Below, one piece after another: positions 54,371-63,244 of a stretch of 64,000 bases of DNA (within the stretch, counting starts at the first letter, position 1; each line of letters opens with the position of its first letter). Source of the stretch: Synechococcus sp. WH 8016 (GTDB lineage Bacteria; Cyanobacteriota; Cyanobacteriia; PCC-6307; Cyanobiaceae). The position numbers and the translations under genes are program-made. The DNA is taken from contig NZ_AGIK01000007.1 of NCBI RefSeq assembly GCF_000230675.1, forward strand, positions 1-64,000, in the 5' to 3' direction. The notes below the pieces were generated by a model. The model searched no databases. It was given only the letters and a program-made list of their open reading frames with translations, and was not told where the DNA came from.

Positions 54371-55797
54371 GACGCCTCTCCTCCAATTCCTTGCTGGGAC
54401 AGACGGTCCCAGAGACTGTTCACATCACCAGCGCCCATCGCCAAAATCAAGTCTTCAGGCTGACTGTGCTGCATCACCAGTCCTGTGAGCTCATCCATCG
54501 TGTTGGCCACAAAGACGGGTTGATGGGGATCCATCAGCCGAATGGAGCGTGCCAGAAGCTCACTATCGATGCCCTCGATTGGTTGTTCACCGGCGCCATA
54601 AATCGGCGCAAGAACGAGGGCGTCAGCGGATAAGAGTGCCTGGGCAAACGCGTTGAGAAACTCTTGAGTCCGGCTGTAGCGGTGCGGTTGGAAAACAGCG
54701 AGAAGGCGTTGGGGTGTGCGTGGTAGGGGGCTTCGGCCGCTTTGCACCATCAGTTGGGCCATGGTCAGAGTGGCCTGAACTTCGCTGGGGTGATGGGCAT
54801 AGTCATCCACCACTTGTCGGTTTTGCCACTCCCCACGGAAATCAAAGCGGCGACCTGGTGAACGCAGTTCTGTCACAGCCGACAGAAGGGCCTCCAAGGG
54901 AACACCTTCCATGCGGCAGGCCGCTAAGGCCGCCACCACGTTGCTCAGGTTGTGCAGACCAGGCAGGGGAAGGGTGATTCGACCCATCCGTTGTCCTTGC
55001 TCGTAATAGTCGGCGATGGTGCGATCCCCATCAAGTTGCACAGGCAAAGCGGCGTAATCGGCGGTTTCGCAGTGGTGAACAGACCAACAGGCATCGGCTT
55101 GAAAGTGTTCTTGAAGAATCGGATCGTCTTGATTGATCAGCAGGCGTTTGCAGCTTCGGCCAAAGGTTTTCATCGTCTCGATCAGGTCGTCGAGATTGCG
55201 GTAATGGTCCGTATGGTCCAGTTCGAGATTGGTGATCATCCCGAGGCTGGCCTTGAACTTCACCAGGGATCCATCCGATTCGTCTGCCTCAGCCACCAGC
55301 AGACGACCGTTTCCGCTGTGGCCGTTGCTGCCATAACAGGGGACGACACCACCAATCACGGCGGTGGGATCTTCGCCAACGGTGGCAAGGAGCGTGGTCA
55401 CCACAGTGCTTGTGGTGGTTTTTCCATGGCTACCGGCAACAGCGATCGCGGGTTGTTGTTCGATCAACCAGGCCAGAAGGTCGGAGCGATGCCAAATCGT
55501 TAAATCCAAGCGTCGCGCTTCGATCAGCTCTGGATTGGTGCTGGGAATGGCCGTGCTGACCACCACCAAGGGCGCGTTAATGCCTCGCTCGCTGAGGTGG
55601 GTGAAATTGTTGGAGACCTGGCTTTCGAAGAGGGCGAGTGCTTTCGTCTCAAGCGCCTGCATGGCAGGTGTGAGTTTGCGATCGGATCCGCTCACGGAAT
55701 GGCCACGTTCCGCAAGAATCAGGGCCAAGGCCGACATGCCGATGCCGCCCATCCCAATGAAGTGAATGTGCTTCTGGGATTGGATCGAATCGGCCAA
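54346..55797 (-). CDS. murC: UDP-N-acetylmuramate-L-alanine ligase
   Basis: ATP-dependent ligase adding L-Ala to UDP-MurNAc. The 483-residue protein has the N-terminal [19 protein letters not shown], a P-loop [54 protein letters not shown] and [11 protein letters not shown], all standard for Mur ligases of the C type. It leads a murC-murB operon on the minus strand, divergent from gap2. MraY is encoded at 7.5 kb. Confidence 0.96.
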   Translation of the reverse strand: MADSIQSQKHIHFIGMGGIGMSALALILAERGHSVSGSDRKLTPAMQALETKALALFESQVSNNFTHLSERGINAPLVVVSTAIPSTNPELIEARRLDLTIWHRSDLLAWLIEQQPAIAVAGSHGKTTTSTVVTTLLATVGEDPTAVIGGVVPCYGSNGHSGNGRLLVAEADESDGSLVKFKASLGMITNLELDHTDHYRNLDDLIETMKTFGRSCKRLLINQDDPILQEHFQADACWSVHHCETADYAALPVQLDGDRTIADYYEQGQRMGRITLPLPGLHNLSNVVAALAACRMEGVPLEALLSAVTELRSPGRRFDFRGEWQNRQVVDDYAHHPSEVQATLTMAQLMVQSGRSPLPRTPQRLLAVFQPHRYSRTQEFLNAFAQALLSADALVLAPIYGAGEQPIEGIDSELLARSIRLMDPHQPVFVANTMDELTGLVMQHSQPEDLILAMGAGDVNSLWDRLSQQGIGGEASCSPAIAA

Positions 55798-55878
55798 GGG
55801 GAGTCAACGTGAGGACAAACGATAATCCAGCTTTTCCTTGTGGCCAACTGCCCGAAGCTCATTCGCTTGAATTTTTTG

Positions 55879-55951
55879 GCAGATCAATAGGAGGATTTTC
55901 CAAATAAATTCTGTATGATCTGCGGCCAAAACCCCTACGCGGTAAGACCGC
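55879..55951 (+). promoter_or_regulatory. Candidate gap2 promoter and leader with inverted repeats
   Basis: In the murC-gap2 gap a -10-like TATGAT lies at 55914-55919; no good -35 is visible. GCAGATCA (55879-55886) and TGATCTGC (55916-55923) are perfect complements flanking and overlapping it. Downstream a short hairpin GCGGT-AAG-ACCGC (55939-55951) lies 12 bases before the ATG and is followed by TTTATTTCT. It could be an operator plus leader hairpin. All by eye. Confidence 0.4.
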
Positions 55952-55963
55952 TTTATTTCTGCC

Positions 55964-56989
55964 ATGACCTTGCGCGTTGCCATCAATGGATTCGGCCGAA
56001 TTGGTCGCAATGTGCTGCGAGGTTGGATCAGTCGCGGTGCTGACACTGGTCTGGAAATCGTGGGCATGAACTCCACGTCTGATCCCAAGACCAGCGCACA
56101 CCTGCTCACCTACGACTCGATTTTGGGTCGTCTGGATCCATCAGTGGACATCAAAACCACCGATGACTCCATGTTCATCAATGGCAAGGAAATCAAATTC
56201 TTCGCCGATCGCAACCCCCTCAATTGCCCCTGGAAGGAATGGGGAGTGGATCTGGTGATCGAATCCACCGGTGTGTTTAACACCGATGAGAAGGCCAGCA
56301 TGCACATCCAGGCTGGTGCCAAGAAGGTGATTCTCACCGCCCCTGGTAAGGGTGCTGGGGTCGGCACATTCGTGGTTGGAGTCAACGACGATCAGTACCG
56401 CCACGAAGATTGGGACATCCTCAGCAACGCCAGTTGCACCACCAACTGCTTGGCGCCCATCGTCAAAGTTCTGGATCAGAACTTCGGCATGGAATGGGGT
56501 TTGATGACCACTATTCACAGCTACACCGGTGACCAGAGAATCCTGGACAACAGCCACCGCGACTTGCGTCGTGCCCGTGCAGCTGCCCTGAACATGGTGC
56601 CAACCACAACCGGCGCAGCCAAGGCTGTTGCCCTGGTTTACCCCGAAGTGAAGGGCAAGCTCACCGGCTTCGCCATGCGCGTTCCCACTCCCAACGTGTC
56701 CGCTGTTGACCTCACCTTCGGAACCTCCAAGGGCCCATCGGTTGAAGATGTCAAAGCAGTGATGAAGAGTGCCTCGGAAAATGGCATGAAGGGAATCATC
56801 AAGTACAGCGACTTGCCCCTCGTTTCCACCGATTACGCCGGCACGAACGAATCAACAATCTTTGATGCTGATCTCACCTACGCCATGGGTGACAAAGCTG
56901 TGAAAATTCTTGCTTGGTATGACAATGAGTGGGGCTACAGCCAGCGCGTCGTCGACTTGGCTGAGGTTGTTGCCAAAGGTTGGAAGTAA
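55964..56989 (+). CDS. gap2: Glyceraldehyde-3-phosphate dehydrogenase, Gap2 type
   Basis: The photosynthetic Calvin-cycle GAPDH of cyanobacteria, reducing 1,3-bisphosphoglycerate and able to use NADP(H). The 341-residue protein has [15 protein letters not shown] at the start, [18 protein letters not shown] with the catalytic Cys, [21 protein letters not shown], and the C-terminal [16 protein letters not shown]. The longer C-terminus, the [14 protein letters not shown] block and the cyanobacterial setting support Gap2 rather than glycolytic Gap1. It has its own terminator and is divergent from murC. Confidence 0.96.
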   Translation: MTLRVAINGFGRIGRNVLRGWISRGADTGLEIVGMNSTSDPKTSAHLLTYDSILGRLDPSVDIKTTDDSMFINGKEIKFFADRNPLNCPWKEWGVDLVIESTGVFNTDEKASMHIQAGAKKVILTAPGKGAGVGTFVVGVNDDQYRHEDWDILSNASCTTNCLAPIVKVLDQNFGMEWGLMTTIHSYTGDQRILDNSHRDLRRARAAALNMVPTTTGAAKAVALVYPEVKGKLTGFAMRVPTPNVSAVDLTFGTSKGPSVEDVKAVMKSASENGMKGIIKYSDLPLVSTDYAGTNESTIFDADLTYAMGDKAVKILAWYDNEWGYSQRVVDLAEVVAKGWK

Positions 56990-57020
56990 CCCTCAGCTTC
57001 AAGATCGCCTTCATCTCCAG

Positions 57021-57044
57021 CCCTCCCTTAGGGGAGGGTTTTTT
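57021..57044 (+). terminator. Rho-independent terminator of gap2
   Basis: CCCTCCC (57021-57027) pairs perfectly with GGGAGGG (57032-57038) around a TTAG loop and is followed by six T (57039-57044). It lies about 30 bases after the gap2 stop. It ends the gap2 transcript before the convergent thiL, whose stop is at 57055. Confidence 0.93.
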
Positions 57045-57054
57045 ATGCGCCTGA

Positions 57055-58035
57055 TTAGCCGTAATGGGAGAACCCTGATGGCTGGAGCAGCGCACCATCG
57101 TCGGCCCAGAGGATCTTGCCTTCGTCGGTCGTGATGGCTCCGAAGCAATAACTTCCAGGCTGATGCTGTGTCCAGGATTCAGCCCACTCAGGAGGCAGGC
57201 TCAGCACGAGTTCGAAATCTTCGCCTCCACAGAGGCACCAGCGATCCCATGGGCCGTCACAGGGCCAGCTAGCGGCGCGTGGGAGAGCCTCTCTGCGCAG
57301 AACAGCGCCGCAGCCACTGCTTCGACAGAGACCGGTCACGGCAGCAAGCAGGCCATCGCTGCTATCGGTCCCACCGGCTCGCCAGGGAAGGTGGTCGGGT
57401 TTGCAGGCGATGAGGGTCTGAAGGGCGTCAAACCTTGGCCATGGGCGCTGGTGGCATCGAATCGCTTGCTCTTTCAGCGTGAGAGGAAGAGAGCGTGCGC
57501 TGGGGAGCGGTGTGTCTTGCAGGAGTGCCAGGCCAAGTCGGCTCAGTCCATGGGGGCCGCTGCTCATCAGCAGATCACCCGGTTGGGCCTCTGCTCGATG
57601 CAGTCGCAACGGTCCGACCCGTGCAAAGGCACTGATGGAGAGCAGTCGTTGGTTGCCGGTGCTGCAGTCACCTCCCAGCAGAGTTCCACCAAAGTGCTCG
57701 AGAGCTTCTGAGATGCCTTGATACACCTGTTCGACCCACCACCAGGATGTGGTTCCTGGGGCTACCAAGCCCACCGTGATCCCCTCCACCTGCTCGGAGC
57801 CGCTGGCCGCTAGATCAGACAGGTTGGCGACAACGGCACGCCAACCCACATCGGCGGGGGCGGTGGTGGCATCGCTGAAATGAACACCTTCCACCATGAC
57901 GTCGGTGTTCACGAGCAGAGCCCTGGAATCAGGTGGAAGCAAGGCTGTGTCGTCGTTGAGCTGGCCGGGGGGAGCAAAGCCGGCTAGACGGTCCAGCAGC
58001 TCCGCTTCTCCGAGTTCGGCCAGCGTGATGCTCAC
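57055..58035 (-). CDS. thiL: Thiamine-monophosphate kinase
   Basis: ATP-dependent phosphorylation of TMP to thiamine diphosphate, the last step of cofactor synthesis. The 326-residue protein belongs to the PurM/ThiL superfamily. It has NDTALLPPDSRALLVNTDVMVEGVHF, DVGWRAVVANLSDLAASG, and LGGDCSTGNQRLLSISAF (normally GGDTT-like, so slightly divergent). DSSDGLLAAVTGLC and LCGGEDFELVLSLP follow. No TPP riboswitch is visible upstream. It converges with gap2. The cyclophilin gene lies upstream on the same strand with an eight-base gap, so the pair is probably cotranscribed. Confidence 0.95.
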   Translation of the reverse strand: MSITLAELGEAELLDRLAGFAPPGQLNDDTALLPPDSRALLVNTDVMVEGVHFSDATTAPADVGWRAVVANLSDLAASGSEQVEGITVGLVAPGTTSWWWVEQVYQGISEALEHFGGTLLGGDCSTGNQRLLSISAFARVGPLRLHRAEAQPGDLLMSSGPHGLSRLGLALLQDTPLPSARSLPLTLKEQAIRCHQRPWPRFDALQTLIACKPDHLPWRAGGTDSSDGLLAAVTGLCRSSGCGAVLRREALPRAASWPCDGPWDRWCLCGGEDFELVLSLPPEWAESWTQHQPGSYCFGAITTDEGKILWADDGALLQPSGFSHYG

Positions 58036-58042
58036 GGCAGCA

Positions 58043-59116
58043 TCAGGCGTGATCTTGTAGGCGATCGGCGCCTTCGATCACTTGGATGCGTTTAATTCCA
58101 TCGTCAACGCCCAGCTCTTCGAGAACGTCAAAGCCATCCACCACGTAGCCAAAGGCGGCATTGCGCCCGTCTACGAGGTTGAGGCCAGCAGGCGTGAGTT
58201 CTGCTTCGTAAAGGAACAGGAAGAATTGCGATGACCCATCATCAAGGGCCTGGTCGGAATGGGCCCAGCCCAGAGTCCCGAGGGTGGAAAAAGGAAGCAC
58301 GGCTGCTGCTTTAAACAGACCAACGTCCTCGAAGGTTTCGTTGTAGAGGGTGTCGGTTTCGCCTGGAACGCGAATCTCTAGGGGAACGTGGCGTTCCTCT
58401 TTGGTTTTTGGGTCGACGTAGCCGATGTCTGGACCTTCCGGGTCTCCGGTTTGAAGGATGTAGAAATCTTCAGCGCGGTTGAAAGGGAGACCGTCATAGA
58501 AGCCCTTCAGGCTGAGATCGATAAAAGCGCCTGCTGTGAGAGGGGCGTTGTAGCCGTCCACAACGGCTGTGAGGTTTCCCTGGGTGGTTTCGATCACCAC
58601 GGTTGCCCGCCCAGCAAGCCTTGGTAGGGCATCGAATTCGGAGGGGATGTCAGGAAGACGATCGTCGATCAGCAGGGCTTCGAGATCACCGACTCGGCTC
58701 AGAGTGTCGCGACGGATCTGGATGAATCCATCTCTGTCATTGGCATCTGTTTCGTCTTGAAGCTTGACCAGGTCAGCGCGCACCTCATTGAGGAGCAACT
58801 CAGCCTGACTGCGTTGCTCCGCAGGAACGGCTTCAAGAATGCTGTTGCCTCTGGTGGCCACCAGTTTCTGCGTGCGGCTCACCGTGCGTCCCAAAGCACT
58901 CCAGCGCTTCGCACGTAAATCGTTACTCGTGGATTCCAGCCGATGTTGAAGCTCGCGGAGATCCTCTTGATTCATCGGCAACGAATCGCGCAGGATCGCC
59001 GCAGGATCCTGTACGGCATTGCCTTGAGGGAGATCTGCCCATACCGGTTTGGCAAGCCAGAGGCCAAAGGCGGCTAGCCAGGCAAGAAGCAGAGCGGTCA
59101 GACGGCGGTGAGCCAA
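58043..59116 (-). CDS. Lumenal peptidyl-prolyl isomerase, TLP40/CYP38-like
   Basis: 357-residue exported cyclophilin. A signal peptide ([24 protein letters not shown]) is followed by a helical domain (about 30-165, with LREDL-like [15 protein letters not shown] and [16 protein letters not shown]). A cyclophilin domain follows ([58 protein letters not shown]). It matches the plan of plant TLP40/CYP38, a photosystem II biogenesis factor in the thylakoid lumen, of which cyanobacterial homologues are known. It lies directly before thiL on the same strand and is divergent from efp. Confidence 0.92.
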   Translation of the reverse strand: MAHRRLTALLLAWLAAFGLWLAKPVWADLPQGNAVQDPAAILRDSLPMNQEDLRELQHRLESTSNDLRAKRWSALGRTVSRTQKLVATRGNSILEAVPAEQRSQAELLLNEVRADLVKLQDETDANDRDGFIQIRRDTLSRVGDLEALLIDDRLPDIPSEFDALPRLAGRATVVIETTQGNLTAVVDGYNAPLTAGAFIDLSLKGFYDGLPFNRAEDFYILQTGDPEGPDIGYVDPKTKEERHVPLEIRVPGETDTLYNETFEDVGLFKAAAVLPFSTLGTLGWAHSDQALDDGSSQFFLFLYEAELTPAGLNLVDGRNAAFGYVVDGFDVLEELGVDDGIKRIQVIEGADRLQDHA

Positions 59117-59181
59117 GGAGAACCCCAGGTGCTATCAGGACTTTGGCACAGCCGTATGATCCACTGAACCGTTCAGCGGGA

Positions 59182-59745
59182 ATGATCTCCAGCAACGACT
59201 TTCGCACCGGCACCACGATCGAGCTGGACGGAGCTGTCTGGCGCGTTGTCGAATTTCTGCACGTCAAGCCAGGCAAGGGATCTGCGTTTGTACGGACCAA
59301 GCTCAAGGCTGTCCAAAGCGGCAGTGTGGTGGAGAAAACTTTTCGGGCTGGAGAGATGCTTCCCCAGGCTGTGCTCGAGAAGTCGAAGCTTCAACACACC
59401 TACATGGAAGGCGAAGATTTTGTCTTCATGGACATGTCCTCCTATGAAGAGACGCGCCTAACCGCCAAACAGATCGGAGAGAGTCGTAAATATCTCAAGG
59501 AGGGTATGGAGGTGAATGTCGTCACCTGGAATGACAAGCCATTAGAGGTTGAATTGCCGAATTCGGTTGTGTTGGAGATCGCTCAGACCGACCCCGGTGT
59601 GAAGGGAGACACGGCAACCGGCGGGACGAAACCTGCCATCTTGGAAACCGGTGCTCAGGTGATGGTTCCCCTGTTTTTATCGATCGGCGAAAAAATTAAG
59701 GTTGATACTCGCAACGACACCTATCTGGGACGGGAGAACGGTTAA
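59182..59745 (+). CDS. efp: Elongation factor P
   Basis: Relieves ribosome stalling at poly-proline. The 187-residue protein is of the three-domain type and starts [17 protein letters not shown]. The tip loop reads [15 protein letters not shown], with a Lys at the modification position, so a lysyl-type modification is likely rather than the Arg-rhamnose type. Domains 2 and 3 contain [11 protein letters not shown] and [16 protein letters not shown] at the end. The frame opens at 59143, but ATG 59182 (with GCGGGA before it) is the standard start. accB follows two bases after the stop. Confidence 0.96.
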   Translation: MISSNDFRTGTTIELDGAVWRVVEFLHVKPGKGSAFVRTKLKAVQSGSVVEKTFRAGEMLPQAVLEKSKLQHTYMEGEDFVFMDMSSYEETRLTAKQIGESRKYLKEGMEVNVVTWNDKPLEVELPNSVVLEIAQTDPGVKGDTATGGTKPAILETGAQVMVPLFLSIGEKIKVDTRNDTYLGRENG

Positions 59746-59747
59746 TC

Positions 59748-60227
59748 ATGCAGCTCGACCACGATCAGCTTCACACCCTGCTTGCCGCTCTCGTCGAGAG
59801 CGATATCCAGGAATTCCGCCTCGAGGGAGACGACTTCCGTTTGGAAGTGCGTCGCAACCTTCCTGTCACCACGGTGGCTGCACCCTTGGCGCCCGTGGCG
59901 TCTGTACCGGTTGCGCCCCCCCAGGACAGTCCTGCTGTTGAGTTACCCGCAGGAACCCCGCCGCCGCCGGCTGGATCTCGTTCAGACCTGTTGGAGGTGA
60001 CGGCGCCCATGGTGGGCACCTTCTACCGAGCTCCGGCGCCAGGAGAACCTTCTTTCGTTGAGATCGGAACCCGCATCGGTGTAGGCCAAACGATCTGCAT
60101 CCTTGAGGCCATGAAGCTGATGAACGAGCTCGAATCTGAGCTGGCTGGTGAGGTGGTTGAAATCCTGGTGGAGAACGGCACCCCTGTGGAATTTGGTCAG
60201 GTGTTGATGCGCGTTAAACCCGGCTGA
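59748..60227 (+). CDS. accB: Biotin carboxyl carrier protein of acetyl-CoA carboxylase
   Basis: Carries carboxybiotin in fatty acid synthesis. The 159-residue protein has a variable N-terminal part with DHDQLHTLLAALVESDIQEF, a Pro/Ala/Val-rich linker (about 40-80) and the biotinyl domain (about 85-159). The latter contains VTAPMVGTFYRAPAPGEPSFVEIG and the biotin site EAMKLMNELESE, in which the Lys is biotinylated. efp-accB is a common cyanobacterial pair. The stop overlaps the pdxA stop by 14 bases. Confidence 0.97.
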   Translation: MQLDHDQLHTLLAALVESDIQEFRLEGDDFRLEVRRNLPVTTVAAPLAPVASVPVAPPQDSPAVELPAGTPPPPAGSRSDLLEVTAPMVGTFYRAPAPGEPSFVEIGTRIGVGQTICILEAMKLMNELESELAGEVVEILVENGTPVEFGQVLMRVKPG

Positions 60228-61242
60228 GGTCCCAGGCGGCCCGAATCGCTGCCACCATGCTTGTCGATCTCGCCACCCCTTGTCCTGCGATGTCGAAGCC
60301 GGTCCCATGATCTGGCGAGGTGCGCAAGAACGACAGTCCCAGAGTGGTGTTGACGGCCTCATCGAAGGCCATCAGCTTCATGGGGATCAAGCCTTGGTCG
60401 TGATATAGCGCAAGGATCCCATCGGGTGATTCAGGTTGGCCTCCCCGCTGCCAGGCCATGGCTGCGCTCAGCCAGCAGGTGTCGGGAGGCAGCGGTCCGC
60501 TCAAATGGATGTGGGGATGGTTCTGCTGCCACTGGTGGAGTGCTGGGATCAGCCAGGTTGTTTCTTCGCTGCCAAGGCGGCCCTGTTCTCCAGCGTGGGG
60601 ATTGAGGCCAGCGACGAGTAGGCGTGGGTTGGGATTGAACCTCAGGCAGAACGCGCTCAGCACGTCCAGCTTGCGGAGTACGAGCTCGGGAGTGAGTGCA
60701 GCGGGAACGTGTTGAAGGGGAATATGCGTTGTGGCGAGAAGGGTGTTCAGCCGCCAGCCATGGTTGGGTGAGACGGCTGTGAACAGCATCGAAGCTTGCG
60801 GTGCGCCGTCGAGTTCTGCCAGGCGTTCTGTTTGGCCCGGATAGTCATGTCCTGCGGCATGCCAGGCATGTTTCGCAATGGGTGCTGTGACCAGAGCTCT
60901 TCTGTGCTCCTGTTTCACACGCGAGACGGCATGGCTCAGCCAGCGAAAACTGGCTGCCCCGCTTTCAGGGCTCGCTGCCCCAGGGGTGATCTCGTCATGG
61001 ATCGGAAGGTCGTCCATGTCGAGATCGCTGGGGTCGATCAGGAGGGGGCACTGTTGGGTTTTCAGCCTGGCGTACGTTTGCTCCAAACTTTTTCGGCAAC
61101 CCACAACGAGGGGGTTCAGTTCCTCGGGCAGTCGTGGATCGGCGAGGGCTTTCAAGGTCACCTCCATGCCGATTCCAGCAGGATCACCGAGAGCAATCAC
61201 CAGGCGGTCGGTAGCGTCAGGGGAGGGTTGAGAGAAGGACAT
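60214..61242 (-). CDS. pdxA: 4-hydroxythreonine-4-phosphate dehydrogenase
   Basis: NAD-dependent step of pyridoxal phosphate synthesis (DXP-dependent pathway). The 342-residue protein has LVIALGDPAGIGMEVTLKAL, APIAKHAWHAAGHDYPGQTERLAEL (metal-binding His), NTLLATTHIPLQHVP, VAGLNPHAGEQG and ALYHDQGLIPMKLMAF. The start ATG (complement of 61240-61242) shares a CATG with the ATG of the divergent 64-residue gene, so the two start codons overlap. No other ATG lies before the conserved part. Confidence 0.95.
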   Translation of the reverse strand: MSFSQPSPDATDRLVIALGDPAGIGMEVTLKALADPRLPEELNPLVVGCRKSLEQTYARLKTQQCPLLIDPSDLDMDDLPIHDEITPGAASPESGAASFRWLSHAVSRVKQEHRRALVTAPIAKHAWHAAGHDYPGQTERLAELDGAPQASMLFTAVSPNHGWRLNTLLATTHIPLQHVPAALTPELVLRKLDVLSAFCLRFNPNPRLLVAGLNPHAGEQGRLGSEETTWLIPALHQWQQNHPHIHLSGPLPPDTCWLSAAMAWQRGGQPESPDGILALYHDQGLIPMKLMAFDEAVNTTLGLSFLRTSPDHGTGFDIAGQGVARSTSMVAAIRAAWDLSRV

Positions 61243-61435
61243 GCTGCGCTGGTTGCTCCTGGGGTTATTGCTTTATGGGTTGGGAACGGCGTTGCGGAAG
61301 GGTTGGATTGAAGTGCAATGGCAGCGGTTGTTCGAGGATGCGGGACTCACGGAAACCGATTCAGACAAGCCGATTCCGTTGCACGAATTGCCGATGCTTA
61401 AGGCTCCACCTCGGGTTCAGGATTCATCGCGTTGA
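61241..61435 (+). CDS. 64-residue membrane-anchored protein, unknown
   Basis: Starts with a hydrophobic helix (LRWLLLGLLLYGLGTALRK, residues about 2-20). A Trp/Gln-rich region and a polar C-terminal tail (ETDSDKPIPLHELPMLK) follow. GAGAAGG is six bases upstream, inside the 5' end of pdxA. Its ATG overlaps the pdxA start in CATG, and its 3' end overlaps the epimerase gene by 38 bases on the opposite strand. The ribosome site and hydrophobic start support a real gene; function unknown. Confidence 0.62.
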   Translation: MLRWLLLGLLLYGLGTALRKGWIEVQWQRLFEDAGLTETDSDKPIPLHELPMLKAPPRVQDSSR

Positions 61436-62327
61436 AGCCTTCCGCATCGAAACAATCCTTGAGCCCGCAGGAAAAATCGGGATGCAAAAAGGTGTACCCC
61501 AGCTCGTCTCGCAAGAGCGCATTGCTCACTTTGCGGTTGTCTGCCCAGAACGAGAGTGCCATGGGGCTCATGCTGGCTTGGGCTTCCCTGAAGGGGATCG
61601 CTGCTGGGAGGGTGCATCCCAAGAGTTCAGCGGCAAACCGTTGAAGCTCGAGCCGGGAGGCGGGTCTGTTGTCGCTGATGTTCACCACCGTTGGTCGCTG
61701 TCCTGCTGCGGCGCGATGCATGAGATGCCAGCAGGCTCCTGCGAGGTCATCCACATGGATTCGGCAGAACATCTGCCCTGGTTGATCCACAGGCGTCAGG
61801 TTGCCTGAGCGGATGGCAGCTAGGGGGGAGCGGCCAGGCCCATAGATCCCTGGTAGGCGCAGGATCTGGACTGGCAGGCCGCTGTTGCGCCAAAGCTGCT
61901 CACACTCCAACCGTTTTTGGCTGCGGAGTTGAGTGGGTTGGGGCTCGTGGGTTTCATCCACCCAGTTGCCATGGCTATTCCCATAGACGCCTGTGGTGGA
62001 GAAATAGCCCACCCATTGCAGGGGCAGCTGCTGCAGCTGCTCTCCTAGGCACGACAGCACGGGATCCGTTCCCTCTTTGCTGGGTGGGATGGTGCTGATC
62101 AGATGGGTGACGGAGGCGAGCGCGTCGTGGCTTGGCACGATCCCCTGGGCGCTGTCGAAGGCCAGATCATCGCTGCTGGATTCTGGGCGGCGGCGCGTGC
62201 AGATCACTCTCGTTCCAAGCGCTTTGGACAACTGGGCCAGATGGCCCCCGCTGAATCCAGCGCCGAGGATGCACAACGTGGCATCCGGTGGGAGTGGAAC
62301 ACAACGGTTGACAAGAGCGTTCAGCAT
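61398..62327 (-). CDS. NAD(P)-dependent epimerase/dehydratase-like protein
   Basis: 309-residue extended SDR-like Rossmann protein. The N-terminus has LCILGAGFSGGHLAQLSKALG (GxGxxG-type) and TRRRPESSS (basic residues for a 2'-phosphate, suggesting NADP). LQWVGYFSTTGVYGNSHGNWVDE contains the YxxxN/Ser-Tyr-type active region, and QILRLPGIYGPGRSPLAAIRSG follows. It resembles SDR atypical proteins of the YeeZ/NAD-dependent epimerase type. The substrate is unknown. The 3' end overlaps the 64-residue gene, and the 5' end is divergent from the 63-residue gene. Confidence 0.9.
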   Translation of the reverse strand: MLNALVNRCVPLPPDATLCILGAGFSGGHLAQLSKALGTRVICTRRRPESSSDDLAFDSAQGIVPSHDALASVTHLISTIPPSKEGTDPVLSCLGEQLQQLPLQWVGYFSTTGVYGNSHGNWVDETHEPQPTQLRSQKRLECEQLWRNSGLPVQILRLPGIYGPGRSPLAAIRSGNLTPVDQPGQMFCRIHVDDLAGACWHLMHRAAAGQRPTVVNISDNRPASRLELQRFAAELLGCTLPAAIPFREAQASMSPMALSFWADNRKVSNALLRDELGYTFLHPDFSCGLKDCFDAEGFNAMNPEPEVEP

Positions 62328-62399
62328 CAGTACAAACGTATTAATTGCAGTTTCGTTGTGGCTGATTCTTCCTTTTCACTGGTCCCCTCACGGGATTCC

Positions 62400-62591
62400 A
62401 TGCTGCCTCAGGGTCGGCTGTCGCGTCGTGATCGTGCCCAGGCCCAAGACACTCCAAGGCTTCGCACGGTTTCAGCGCTTTTGGCAGCGGCTCTGGTGAC
62501 GGGCGCCTTCTTGCTGGCTCCAGATCGGCCTGAACAAAGCGCCTCGATCTGTGAGCAGTATCACTCGGAGGCGGCCTGTCGGGTGTGGTGA
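62400..62591 (+). CDS. 63-residue single-helix protein, unknown
   Basis: MLPQGRLSRRDRAQAQDTP is followed by a hydrophobic helix (VSALLAAALVTGAFLLAP, about 24-41) and a Cys-containing tail ending ICEQYHSEAACRVW. The last residues resemble a C-terminal motif I recall from other picocyanobacterial proteins of unknown function. The basic N-terminus and one helix suggest an inner-membrane protein with the two-Cys tail on the outer face, where a disulfide is possible. The frame is open from 62103, but the earlier codons overlap the epimerase antisense. Its TGA abuts the stop of the HNH gene. Confidence 0.65.
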   Translation: MLPQGRLSRRDRAQAQDTPRLRTVSALLAAALVTGAFLLAPDRPEQSASICEQYHSEAACRVW

Positions 62592-63023
62592 TCAGGCCGT
62601 ACGAAGCCCCCAGTTCTGTTCGTCATCCCCATGGGGGTGGGAGCCTTTTGGCCGTTCAGAATGGGGTGGTTGGTTGTGTTCAGGCTGAGCCCATTGCAGC
62701 AATTTCATGGCGAGGCTCAGATCGCTATCAATCCAGGCACGAATCGCCATGGCGCGGCGCGGATCATAAAAGCGTTGACGCCGGTACCAATCAAAAACAT
62801 CGGCGTCAGATTTCTGTCCGTTGCACGACAGGCAAGCTGGAACACAATTTTCAGTCACGCTCATCCCCCCCCGGCTCAGGGGGAACACATGGTCGATGGA
62901 TTCAGAAGGTTTGCCGCAATAAATGCAACGGTTGCTGGTGTGGAGATGGATCGATTGACGCCAGCGTCGATTGCGCAGCTTGGGACAGAGATCCTCTAGG
63001 AAAACCGCATCCCGGCTGTGCAT
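62592..63023 (-). CDS. HNH endonuclease
   Basis: 143-residue nuclease of the HNH family. The core is NRCIYCGKPSESIDHVFPLSRGGMSVTENCVPACLSCNGQKSD, containing two zinc CxxC pairs (CIYC, CLSC) and the HNH residues DHVFP and N...N. The N-terminal region is basic (PKLRNRRWRQSIHL). Stand-alone HNH proteins like this are common in cyanobacteria, and their targets are mostly unknown. It abuts the 63-residue gene stop to stop in the palindrome TGATCA. The C-terminal 30 residues are His/Pro-rich. Confidence 0.9.
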   Translation of the reverse strand: MHSRDAVFLEDLCPKLRNRRWRQSIHLHTSNRCIYCGKPSESIDHVFPLSRGGMSVTENCVPACLSCNGQKSDADVFDWYRRQRFYDPRRAMAIRAWIDSDLSLAMKLLQWAQPEHNQPPHSERPKGSHPHGDDEQNWGLRTA

Positions 63024-63244
63024 CCCGATACCTCAGCTACGGGGAGTCTGACGTGAGGGCAGGGTTCGTCAACGTGTCGAACGCTGCATTTTCAAGGTCA
63101 TGCAGTTTTTGATTGATCGATAGATCAGTGAATAGACCAGTCAGGCTTGTGTGGGCTAGGGCACTTCAGAGCTGTTGAGAGGATTAGCGTCTGAATCCTT
63201 GAATCTGAATCACGGCTTCATCACCATCAGCGTGCACGCTGGGA

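Noticed and set aside
58036-58042. TPP riboswitch in front of thiL
   Set aside because: thiL is directly preceded by the cyclophilin gene with an eight-base gap or less; there is no room for one.
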